Source: Fen-1298 sp050015675 (GTDB taxonomy: Bacteria > Bacteroidota > Ignavibacteria > UBA10030). Taken from it: a stretch of 64,000 nucleotides of DNA. Position numbers and translations under genes: made by a program. Position 1 is the stretch's first letter. The number at the start of each line of letters is the position of its first letter. The notes under the pieces were generated by a model. That model made no database searches. It was not told where the DNA came from and saw only the letters and a list, made by a program, of their open reading frames with translations. Positions 54,446 through 62,996 of the stretch are shown here, piece after piece. The stretch is from NCBI GenBank assembly GCA_050015675.1, contig JBEKAY010000007.1:38532-102531 (forward strand), written 5' to 3'.

Positions 54446-56407
54446 ATGAAGCAATTATCAGTTTTTTATTTCTTCATGTTTTTATTTTTTGCACAATGTT
54501 ATGGACAGCAGAATAAGTATGCGGATTATCCTATTTCGATGGTTGACATCAAGAATGTAAAGATTTCCGACAACTTTTGGCTACCTAAAATCCAGACAGT
54601 ACAATATACCACCATTGCCTTTGGTTTTGATAAATGTCGGCAAGAAGGTCGAATGGAAAATTTCCTGATTGCAGGTGGAAAAATGTGCGGAAAAACCAGG
54701 GGGAAAATGCCTTTCGACGATACCGATATCTATAAAATCATCGAAGGCGCTTCAAACTCATTAATCAGCGCACCGAACAAGAAGCTGGATGCCTATCTTG
54801 ACTCGGTTATTGATATTATTAAAATCGGCCAGGAATCTGATGGCTATATTACGACCTGGTTCACGATTGATCCGACGCATCCTCCCGCACCGTGGGTGGA
54901 AAAAACAGGAAAGCGATGGACCGGAGAATCCGGCAGTCATGAACTCTATAACAGCGGTCATCTTTTTGAAGCTGCAGTAGCGCATTATACTGCGACGGGC
55001 AAACGAAATTTCCTTGATATAGCGATCAAGAATGCCGATTTATTGGTAAACAGTTTTGGTATTGGTAAGCTTACAATACCACCAGGTCATCAGATTGTTG
55101 AAACGGGATTGATAAAACTTTTTCGTGTTACTCATAACAAAAAATATTTAGAACTTGCCAAAAACTTTCTTGATTGGAGAGGCGATTCAACAACGCATCA
55201 TCTCTATGGCGAGTATAGTCAGGATCATAAACCTGTTGTCCAACAACATGAAATTGTTGGACACGCAGTGCGGGCAGTCTACATGTATGCAGGCATGACT
55301 GATGTTGGTGCGATGTACAATGATTCAACGTACCTGAGGGCGGTCATCGATATCTGGAAAAATATGGTGGAGAAAAAAATGTCTCTTACCGGCGGTATCG
55401 GCACGAAACATGATGGCGAATCGTTAGGGAGTGATTATGAACTTCCAAATCTGAAAGCATACAACGAAACCTGTGCATCGATAGGCGATGTCTATTGGAA
55501 CAATCGTTTGTTTATGCTTACAGGGGATGCAAAGTATTTTGACATAATTGAACGTACATTATATAATGGACTGATTTCCGGATTATCACTCGATGGTAAA
55601 AACTTTTTTTATGTGAATCCACTTGAAGCCGATGGTAAATTCCAGTTTAATTGCGGTGCAGGAACTCGTCAACCATGGTTCGATTGCTCGTGTTGTCCTA
55701 CGAACCTCATACGTTTTATTCCTTCTTTACCGGGGTTGATGTATGCTGTGCAAAAAGATACTTTGTATGTTAATCTTTATGCATCTAACAGTGCAACCGT
55801 GAGCTTAGAAAATAAAAAGGTAAAAATCGAGCAACAGACCGATTTCCCATGGCAGGGAGAAATCAAAATAAAAATTAGGCCGGAAAAAATTGAACAATTT
55901 ACTTTAAAATTTCGAATACCCGGCTGGGCGCAGAATAAAGTTTTGCCAAGCAACCTCTATACATATACAGATACCATAAACAGCGACATTGTTCTTACTG
56001 TAAACGGCGAAAAGACAAACTATTATATCGATCGTGGATATGCCGTAATTACTAAGAGATGGGAATTGGGGGACAGCATTAATATTAGTCTTCCTATGAA
56101 GATTCGCCGAGTCATTGCTAATAAAAGAATTAAAGATGACGAGAATCTCACTGCACTTGAATATGGACCTATAGTATATTGCGTAGAAGGAATAGACAAC
56201 AATAATCAATTAGACAGCCTTACTCTCCCTGATGATGTTACTTTAAAAGTGGAAAAGAGAAATGAATTACTTCAAGGAGTGAACGTCATATCAGGTGATA
56301 TCTCAACAAAAGATGGTCTTACAACGCGAAAGTTTACGGCTATTCCCTATTATGCCTGGTCGAATCGTGATGCAGGGACTATGAAAGTATGGTTGCCGAG
56401 GGATTAA
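54446..56407 (+). CDS. GH127 beta-L-arabinofuranosidase
   Basis: 653 residues, signal peptide to about residue 21 (MKQLSVFYFFMFLFFAQCYGQ), so it is exported. Family GH127 (HypBA1-type) signatures: VKISDNFWLPK, the zinc ligands Glu341 and Cys343 in NETCASIGD, and Cys416-Cys417 in FDCSCCPTN, where in HypBA1 one of the pair is the catalytic nucleophile. Such enzymes release beta-linked L-arabinofuranose. It lies between araB and araD, 1 bp before araD, so the arabinose set free is catabolised by the same operon. Confidence 0.88.
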   Translation: MKQLSVFYFFMFLFFAQCYGQQNKYADYPISMVDIKNVKISDNFWLPKIQTVQYTTIAFGFDKCRQEGRMENFLIAGGKMCGKTRGKMPFDDTDIYKIIEGASNSLISAPNKKLDAYLDSVIDIIKIGQESDGYITTWFTIDPTHPPAPWVEKTGKRWTGESGSHELYNSGHLFEAAVAHYTATGKRNFLDIAIKNADLLVNSFGIGKLTIPPGHQIVETGLIKLFRVTHNKKYLELAKNFLDWRGDSTTHHLYGEYSQDHKPVVQQHEIVGHAVRAVYMYAGMTDVGAMYNDSTYLRAVIDIWKNMVEKKMSLTGGIGTKHDGESLGSDYELPNLKAYNETCASIGDVYWNNRLFMLTGDAKYFDIIERTLYNGLISGLSLDGKNFFYVNPLEADGKFQFNCGAGTRQPWFDCSCCPTNLIRFIPSLPGLMYAVQKDTLYVNLYASNSATVSLENKKVKIEQQTDFPWQGEIKIKIRPEKIEQFTLKFRIPGWAQNKVLPSNLYTYTDTINSDIVLTVNGEKTNYYIDRGYAVITKRWELGDSINISLPMKIRRVIANKRIKDDENLTALEYGPIVYCVEGIDNNNQLDSLTLPDDVTLKVEKRNELLQGVNVISGDISTKDGLTTRKFTAIPYYAWSNRDAGTMKVWLPRD

Positions 56408-56408
56408 A

Positions 56409-57098
56409 ATGCTTAAGCAATTGAAGGAAGAAGTCTTTCAAGCAAATATTGATTTGTTGCGGAATCGTCTCGTGATACTCACTTGGGGAAATGTCAGCGG
56501 TATTAGCCGTGCTGAAGGATATGTGGTTATTAAACCGAGCGGCGTTGATTATGAAGTCATGAAGCCTGCTGATATGGTCGTAGTGGATTTCGATGGAAAG
56601 ATTGTAGAAGGGAAACTTCGTCCATCTTCTGATTTGCCGACTCATCTCCGATTATATAAGAATTTTTCTTCCATCGGTGGAATTGCACATGCACATAGTA
56701 TGTATGCAACAATGTTTGCCCAAGCTTGTAAAGAAATACCATGTTTTGGCACAACGCACGCCGATCATTTCAACGGTACTATTCCTGTTACCCGATTCCT
56801 GACAAAAAAGGAAGTTGAGAGCAAATATGAAGAGAATACCGGTTCGATTATTGTTGAACGGTTCAAATCACTTGATCCTGGAAATATGCCTGCCGTATTA
56901 GTTGGCGGACATGCACCATTTGCATGGGGGGCAAGTGCAGATGACGCGATGAAAAATATTTTAATACTGGAACATGTGGCGCAGATGGCATGGGGTTCGC
57001 TGCAGTTGAATCCCGATCTTCATCAGCTTCCATCATTTGTTCAAGAAAAGCATTTTCAAAGAAAACATGGGCCGAGCGCTTATTACGGCCAGAAATAG
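56409..57098 (+). CDS. araD: L-Ribulose-5-phosphate 4-epimerase
   Basis: 229 residues, class II aldolase/epimerase fold: NVSGISRAEGYVVIKPSGV, SSDLPTHLRLYKNF and the zinc-binding His pair in GGIAHAHSMYAT, with the third His near FGTTHADHF. Converts L-ribulose 5-phosphate to D-xylulose 5-phosphate (EC 5.1.3.4). The ATG is one base after the GH127 stop and preceded by GAGGG. Length matches the E. coli enzyme (231). Confidence 0.95.
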   Translation: MLKQLKEEVFQANIDLLRNRLVILTWGNVSGISRAEGYVVIKPSGVDYEVMKPADMVVVDFDGKIVEGKLRPSSDLPTHLRLYKNFSSIGGIAHAHSMYATMFAQACKEIPCFGTTHADHFNGTIPVTRFLTKKEVESKYEENTGSIIVERFKSLDPGNMPAVLVGGHAPFAWGASADDAMKNILILEHVAQMAWGSLQLNPDLHQLPSFVQEKHFQRKHGPSAYYGQK

Positions 57099-57131
57099 TA
57101 TTTCCACTTATTAAATTCTAAAGGATCCCAA

Positions 57132-58625
57132 ATGATCGATCTAAAACAGTATGAAGTCTGGTTTGCTACCGGCAGTCAGCATTTGTATGGACCGGATACG
57201 CTCCGGCAAGTTGCCCAGAACTCACAAGCTATTGTCGACGGCTTGAATGCTTCAGGGCTTATTCCCGTAAAAATAGTTTTCAAACCGGTATTAACAACTC
57301 CGGAATCCATTCATACACTTTGCCTCGAAGCAAATTCTCAACCGAATTGCATCGGAATGATCATGTGGATGCATACTTTTTCTCCTGCAAAAATGTGGAT
57401 CGGCGGATTAAAAATATTGGCGAAACCGTTCGTACATTTGCACACCCAGTCAAATCGTGATATTCCATGGGATACCATCGATATGGATTTCATGAATTTA
57501 AATCAAGCAGCGCATGGCGATCGGGAATTCGGTTTCATCTGTACCCGTATGGGCAAAAAGCGAAAAGTTATTGTCGGATATTGGCAGGATGCCTCAGTTC
57601 AGCAGCAATTGAATATATGGACACGTGTCGCTTCTGCATGGGCTGATGCACAAGGAGGAAAGATAGCCCGCTTCGGTGACAACATGCGCGAGGTGGCCGT
57701 GACAGAAGGCGACAAAGTAGAGGCTCAGCTTCGTTTTGGGTATTCCGTGAATGGATATGGAATTGGTGATCTCGTAAAACGCATCAATGAAGTTCCGGAT
57801 GCCTCCATTCATAAATTGATTACTGAATATGAAAGCAAATACACAGTCGCCGCTGCTGCAAAAAAGGGCGGAGAACGATATTCCAACTTATTCGAAACGG
57901 CTCGCATTGAATTAGGAATGCGTGCATTTCTCACAGAAGGCAAGTTCAAAGCATTTACCACGACATTTGAAGATTTACATGGACTCAAACAGCTCCCGGG
58001 TCTTGCAGTTCAGCGTTTGATGGCAGATGGATATGGATTCGGCGCAGAAGGAGATTGGAAAACTGCCGCTTTGGTGCGAGCGATAAAAGTCATGGCTTCG
58101 GGACTGAAAGGTGGAACTTCGTTTATGGAAGATTATACGTATCACTTAAATCCTGCGGGCATGAAAGTGTTAGGCGCGCATATGCTGGAAGTATGTGAAT
58201 CCATTGCAGAAGGCAAGCCTTCATTAGAGGTACATAAACTTGGCATCGGTGGAAAGGATGATCCACCACGGCTTGTGTTCAGTGTACCTAATGGACCAGC
58301 ATTGAATGCTTCTATGATAGACATGGGAAATCGATTTCGTCTCATCGTCAATGAAGTTATAGTCGTTCCACCAGACAAACCTTTGCCGAAATTGCCGGTG
58401 GCTCGTGCGATGTGGATACCTAAGCCCAACCTTCAGATCGGTGCTGCGGCATGGATACTGGCTGGCGGTGCGCATCATACTGGATTCAGTCAAGCTATAA
58501 CTGCAGACTATATGGAAGACTTTGCTGAAATCGCAGATATTGAATATCTTTTGATCGGCGATCAAACGCGAATCTCAGAATTTAAAAAGGAACTTCGCTG
58601 GAACGAAGCATCATACCGTAAATGA
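57132..58625 (+). CDS. araA: L-Arabinose isomerase
   Basis: 497 residues (E. coli AraA 500): VWFATGSQHLYGPDTLRQVA, GMIMWMHTFSPAKMWIGGL, RDIPWDTIDMDFMNLNQ, and the Mn-binding region with FTTTFEDLHGLKQLPGLA and GTSFMEDYTYHL. Converts L-arabinose to L-ribulose (EC 5.3.1.4). It starts 33 bp after araD with an AAAGGA site. Its stop codon overlaps the ATG of a truncated HAD gene (ATGA), showing that a further gene was once coupled to it. Confidence 0.96.
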   Translation: MIDLKQYEVWFATGSQHLYGPDTLRQVAQNSQAIVDGLNASGLIPVKIVFKPVLTTPESIHTLCLEANSQPNCIGMIMWMHTFSPAKMWIGGLKILAKPFVHLHTQSNRDIPWDTIDMDFMNLNQAAHGDREFGFICTRMGKKRKVIVGYWQDASVQQQLNIWTRVASAWADAQGGKIARFGDNMREVAVTEGDKVEAQLRFGYSVNGYGIGDLVKRINEVPDASIHKLITEYESKYTVAAAAKKGGERYSNLFETARIELGMRAFLTEGKFKAFTTTFEDLHGLKQLPGLAVQRLMADGYGFGAEGDWKTAALVRAIKVMASGLKGGTSFMEDYTYHLNPAGMKVLGAHMLEVCESIAEGKPSLEVHKLGIGGKDDPPRLVFSVPNGPALNASMIDMGNRFRLIVNEVIVVPPDKPLPKLPVARAMWIPKPNLQIGAAAWILAGGAHHTGFSQAITADYMEDFAEIADIEYLLIGDQTRISEFKKELRWNEASYRK

Positions 58626-58753
58626 ATCTGGTGAACAATCTGGTTATAGAAGTTCCTGAACATATTAAAGGATTAATCTTCGATTGCGACGGCACATTGG
58701 TCGATTCGATGTCGGTAGATTTAAGGTCGTTGTCGAGCTCGACGTCTGACTGA
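58622..58753 (+). pseudogene. Truncated HAD-family sugar phosphatase
   Basis: The ATG overlaps the araA stop by four bases. The frame reads IEVPEHIKGLIFDCDGTLVD followed by SM, the N-terminal motif I (DxDGT) of HAD phosphatases of the beta-phosphoglucomutase-like group, then runs out after 43 residues into unrelated sequence. The remaining 180 or so residues and all later motifs are missing, so the protein cannot be active. In relatives such a gene would be expected to act on sugar phosphates from the same pathway. Confidence 0.7.
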
Positions 58754-58829
58754 TGGGAACCGGGCAAAGAGTTGATGCCGGGTTATTCATAATTCTTCTT
58801 CGCTTGTATTTGCTTTAAAAGGGGAAAGC

Positions 58830-59801
58830 ATGACAAGAAGCCGGGAAGGCGGCTTTGCTTCCAGAACTCTTGCCGGGGAAGGGTTGTTGAATCTTTTTGT
58901 AGTGTATCTTGTGTGGGGAAGCACTTACCTCGCTATTCGCATTGCAGTGCGTGAAGGCTCGGGCTTTCCTCCGTTTCTTATGGCTGCCGGCCGTACGGTC
59001 ATTGGTGGATTGATCCTGCTGGTTTGGGCGAAAGCCAAAGGCGAGCGGTTGAAGCTTGGCAGTAAAGAAGTGCTCCTTCTGACTGTTACAGGCGCCATGC
59101 TTTGGATCGGCGGCAATGGGTTAGTGAACTGGGCTGAACAGCGCATTCACTCAGCTCTGGCGGCGTTGCTTGTAGCCTCCACACCACTTTGGGTTGCAAT
59201 ACTGGAATCAATGCTTGAGCGGCGAGTCCCATCCCTGTTGCTTGCTGGCTCCTTGTTGTTTGGTTTTTGCGGAACAGGTTTTCTCAGTTACCCCGTGTTA
59301 GCCGGTGGCGTGCATGCCGATATTCTCTCTATGGCCGCTCTACTTCTTGCTTCCTTGAGCTGGGGAAGCGGCTCGCTATTGCAACGGCGTCATGGAGTAC
59401 ACCTCAGTGCTCGTGTGACTGCCGGCTATCAGCAAATTTTTGCTTTGCCGGGTTTTCTACTTCTGAGTTATTGGACAGGCGAGCCACAACCGGCTCCGCT
59501 TCCTTCCGCATGGATGGCTTTTTCTTATTTAGTGGTTTTTGGTTCGGTAATTGCTATTGCTTCGTTCACGCGCGCCCTGCAAATCCTTCCTACTAAAATC
59601 GTGTTCACGTATAGCTATGTGAATCCTATGATTGCACTTTTTCTGGGGTGGTTCATTCTCAGCGAACCGATCACTCACTGGACTTTGTTGGGAGCTGTTA
59701 TGATCATATCGGGCGTGGCTGGCGTATTTAAAGAGAGCCAGAATACACACCATCCCAAAATGAACGATGAGCAAAAACATTTCAGTTCTGAAAAAAAATA
59801 G
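58830..59801 (+). CDS. DMT/EamA-family transporter
   Basis: 323 residues, ten membrane helices in two EamA repeats: YLVWGSTYLAIRIAV at helix 1 and the second repeat from SWGSGSLLQRRH to WFILSEPITHW. Drug/metabolite exporter superfamily of the inner membrane, RhaT/YedA-like; the substrate is unknown. The gene looks richer in GC and different in style from its neighbours and is not tied to the arabinose operon, so recent acquisition is possible. Start ATG after AGGGGAAAGC. Confidence 0.85.
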   Translation: MTRSREGGFASRTLAGEGLLNLFVVYLVWGSTYLAIRIAVREGSGFPPFLMAAGRTVIGGLILLVWAKAKGERLKLGSKEVLLLTVTGAMLWIGGNGLVNWAEQRIHSALAALLVASTPLWVAILESMLERRVPSLLLAGSLLFGFCGTGFLSYPVLAGGVHADILSMAALLLASLSWGSGSLLQRRHGVHLSARVTAGYQQIFALPGFLLLSYWTGEPQPAPLPSAWMAFSYLVVFGSVIAIASFTRALQILPTKIVFTYSYVNPMIALFLGWFILSEPITHWTLLGAVMIISGVAGVFKESQNTHHPKMNDEQKHFSSEKK

Positions 59802-59874
59802 CATTTAGATTATTGATTTGCTTAAAGAGCAGATAATTGAGTATTTTAGAAGAGGTTAAAAAAAAGATAATGCC

Positions 59875-61131
59875 ATGTGTCCTCATTCAACAGGAAACAA
59901 ATTATTATGCACTACAATAGTCATCCTTGCTTTTATGGTGGCAGGTTGTTCAACGAAAGAAAATTCCATCACCGGACCATCAGATTCAACACCGGGCACA
60001 GCAACTATATATTTGAATAATTCTCAACAAATCATCAGAGGCTTTGGCGGTCAAAACATGCCGGGTTGGTCAGATGTTGGTGACTTAACCCCTGATCAAG
60101 TGCAGAAAGCTTTTGGCACCGGGGCCGGGCAAATTGGTATGAGCATATTGCGCATCCGCGTCCCTTACGACTCATCGAAATTCAATCTGGAAGTCCCCAC
60201 AGCACAGCTGGTCCAATCACTCGGGGTCACCACAATATTTGCCTCGCCCTGGAGTCCTCCCCCTTCGATGAAGAGCAATAATAATATTGTTGGAGGCATA
60301 CTCAACCCGAGTTCTTATGCTGACTATGCAAATTATCTGAAGGCATTCACTACCTATATGTCGAGCCATGGCGTCACGTTATATGCCATATCGCTTCAGA
60401 ATGAACCCGATGTTTCTGTCACGTACGAATCATGCTATTGGAATTCAACACAAATGTTAAACTTTGCGAAATACAACGCTCCGTCAATAGGCATCAAGAT
60501 CATTGTTCCCGAATCGTATAATGGCAACCGTACAATTTCTGATGCAATCCTGAATGATCCAGTTGCTGCCGCAAATATTTCCATTATTGGAGTTCACATT
60601 TATGGAGGAGGAGGACGTACGAGTTATCCGTTAGCCGCAAGTAAAGGGAAGGAAGTGTGGATGACGGAACATCTTGTCCTCGATACCACCTGGGGTGCGG
60701 CTCAATCAACAGCCGGAGAAATTTATGATTGTATGAATGCCGATATGAATGCTTATGTATGGTGGTATATAAGAAGATACTATGGCCCGATTGACGAGAA
60801 CGGCAACGTCACCAAGCGCGGTTATGCCATGTCCCAATTTGCCAGATTTATTCGTCCTGGATTTTATAAAGTTGATGCTACGAGCGAGCCCCAGCAATAT
60901 GTTTATGTGACCGCGTATAAGAACGGCGCCAAAGTGGTAATAGTTGTTCTCAACTACAATTCTTCAATGAGTCAAACGTTTACGATATGGAATGGAAGCG
61001 CGACTACATTTACACCTTATGTTACTTCAACTTACAAAAATTGCGCACAGGAAAGTGATATTATCGTATCTGGTAGTAGTTTTACTGCTACTTTGGATTC
61101 ATCAAGCGTGACAACTTTCGTATCGAACTAG
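59875..61131 (+). CDS. GH30 xylanase, lipoprotein
   Basis: 418 residues with lipobox MVAGC (Cys25), so envelope-anchored. Catalytic domain starts about residue 45 with acid/base Glu177 in SLQNEPDVS and nucleophile Glu265 in VWMTEHLV. The stretch AYVWWYIRRYYGPIDE and FARFIRPGF resemble GH30_8 glucuronoxylanases, which cut xylan next to MeGlcA side chains. It shares a large part of its sequence with the GH30 domain at 39138, which carries extra N-terminal domains instead of a lipid anchor. Convergent with the minus-strand gene after it. Confidence 0.88.
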   Translation: MCPHSTGNKLLCTTIVILAFMVAGCSTKENSITGPSDSTPGTATIYLNNSQQIIRGFGGQNMPGWSDVGDLTPDQVQKAFGTGAGQIGMSILRIRVPYDSSKFNLEVPTAQLVQSLGVTTIFASPWSPPPSMKSNNNIVGGILNPSSYADYANYLKAFTTYMSSHGVTLYAISLQNEPDVSVTYESCYWNSTQMLNFAKYNAPSIGIKIIVPESYNGNRTISDAILNDPVAAANISIIGVHIYGGGGRTSYPLAASKGKEVWMTEHLVLDTTWGAAQSTAGEIYDCMNADMNAYVWWYIRRYYGPIDENGNVTKRGYAMSQFARFIRPGFYKVDATSEPQQYVYVTAYKNGAKVVIVVLNYNSSMSQTFTIWNGSATTFTPYVTSTYKNCAQESDIIVSGSSFTATLDSSSVTTFVSN

Positions 61132-61211
61132 AATCGTAGAATTCCTGTCTGCCGGCAATCAAGTGGTCACCGACCGGATTCCATGCTATTCGATCTAATG
61201 ATCGGATTCTA

Positions 61212-62840
61212 CTACTTTAACAAAATCATTTTTGCTGATTTATCAAATATCTTTCCATCTTCCCGAGATGTAGCTAGTATTCGATACACATACATTCCAC
61301 TCGACAACGGATTGACTTGATAGTCCGTTCCATCCCAAACAATTTTATGATGTCCTGCGAATTGGGCTGTGAAGGTAAATAATTTTATTTCGCGTCCCTG
61401 CAAATTATAAATAATTACCTTCACCAAAGATTTTACTGGTAAATCGTACGCTATGGTTGTGCTAGGATTGAATGGATTTGGAAAATTCTGTGACAGACGA
61501 TACTCCGTAGCAAGAACTGGAGTCGTTGCCTCGACAGCAGTGGAGAACCCTGAAACATCTGTGCTTTCCAGAACGCCAATCAATTCATTTTTAGTGTTAT
61601 AGATCTGGACTTTGGCAGTCTTCGCACCACTTGGAATAGTAACTGTTTCCTGAAGTTGAAATTCTGAAAGCGGTGAGACAGTATGCGGTGGTCCTTCTGT
61701 GAGAAGCTGGCCTTGCGCATCAACAAAAGCTACCTTTGCTGTGCCTTGGTAGAATACACCATAGATTGCGGATACACTTTGCGTTGTTGAATTGTAAGAT
61801 AATCTTTTGGCGATCGCACCAACCGAATCCACATCCAAAACCGGAGCCCGAACTTTGGCAGCCCACCAATTTTCTGTGAATGTATAATTCCCTCCATTGG
61901 CAGCAAGCACGACAACAGGACCCTTCACTTCGACTTCCATATACCATGGGGGACTTTTGCTGCTCACGTACACCGTAACGCGGGCTCCATTGTCTGGATA
62001 CTGCATGCCATCGAAAAGGGAGAACGTTCTAGCAAACACGACCGTATCCGACAGACTGGTATATACAATCCATCTTTTATCCGGATCGGCAAATATTTTT
62101 TTATTTTCCGCAACAAACTGAACACCAAATACACCGGGAGCAATCTCTCCCTTCCAAGCTGTACTAGCATAATCTGGCTTCACGCCGCTACTCCCATATA
62201 CACTCTTAGGATTGATTGGAAAGTACGCCCAGTAATTTAGGGTATCCGTTTTGTTGGGATGATTAACAATCGTCTGCACGATACTCCAGACGCCCCAGCT
62301 TACAGATGCTGAACCATTATTGATTATGGTTTGTTCCATCCTGACCCTGCTTGTGCCTGGATAGATTGTCGCTCGCCGCTTGAATTGAATATTCGGCGCG
62401 CTCCATTTCTCTATTGGACTCAAGATCGAAAGTGTAACTGAATCATCCGTCGGACTCATATCCAGCACAGTGTACGCACCATAATCCAGTGTGGGTGGTG
62501 GCGGCCATGTGCCGGGCCAGACATTTTGAGGTGAAGGCCATGTCTTATATCCTCCAAAATTATGAAAGCCGCCAAAAGTAGGCGTGTAGGTTTTACCGAA
62601 TAGACTCGAGTCGACCATAATAGATGGAAGGCTTCCTAAATCGTATTGCATTACACGGCCACCTATGGCCGGCACTGTCGCCATCGTAATGAGACCGTTC
62701 TGCATGACGATTGTTGTATCCCATTTCCATCCTCTATAATTGGAAACGGTTTGAAGGGTCACATTAGAAGTTTGACCATGTAAAATTGCAAAGCCAAAAC
62801 AGGCTATAAGAATACTTATCTTTCGCATTTGACGATACAT
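61212..62840 (-). CDS. Secreted mutarotase-like (DUF4380-type) protein with sorting domain
   Basis: 542 residues: signal peptide (MRKISILIACFGFAILHGQ), a beta-sandwich body (about 30-330) with the VPAIGGRVMQYDLG motif and later YWAYFPINPKSVYG, which recalls DUF4380/galactose-mutarotase-like folds, a linker, and a C-terminal sorting domain from SQNFPNPFNPSTTIAYDL. The enzymatic role is unknown; related folds handle sugars. ATGs at 62840 and 62828 are both possible starts. It lies upstream of, and convergent with, the GH30 gene. The sorting domain resembles that of the next minus-strand gene. Confidence 0.72.
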   Translation of the reverse strand: MYRQMRKISILIACFGFAILHGQTSNVTLQTVSNYRGWKWDTTIVMQNGLITMATVPAIGGRVMQYDLGSLPSIMVDSSLFGKTYTPTFGGFHNFGGYKTWPSPQNVWPGTWPPPPTLDYGAYTVLDMSPTDDSVTLSILSPIEKWSAPNIQFKRRATIYPGTSRVRMEQTIINNGSASVSWGVWSIVQTIVNHPNKTDTLNYWAYFPINPKSVYGSSGVKPDYASTAWKGEIAPGVFGVQFVAENKKIFADPDKRWIVYTSLSDTVVFARTFSLFDGMQYPDNGARVTVYVSSKSPPWYMEVEVKGPVVVLAANGGNYTFTENWWAAKVRAPVLDVDSVGAIAKRLSYNSTTQSVSAIYGVFYQGTAKVAFVDAQGQLLTEGPPHTVSPLSEFQLQETVTIPSGAKTAKVQIYNTKNELIGVLESTDVSGFSTAVEATTPVLATEYRLSQNFPNPFNPSTTIAYDLPVKSLVKVIIYNLQGREIKLFTFTAQFAGHHKIVWDGTDYQVNPLSSGMYVYRILATSREDGKIFDKSAKMILLK

Positions 62841-62996
62841 TATTATTAAAATTCAATAAAGATTTTAAGTTGGACTCAAATCTTAGGCAACTTAAATAGA
62901 GAAGTGACCATGACTCTTCTCCCGACACCATCGAAAGAAGAATCATAGTGAAAATAGAATTTTTCAGATCTCGCAGCTCAAGACCGCTTAGAAATA

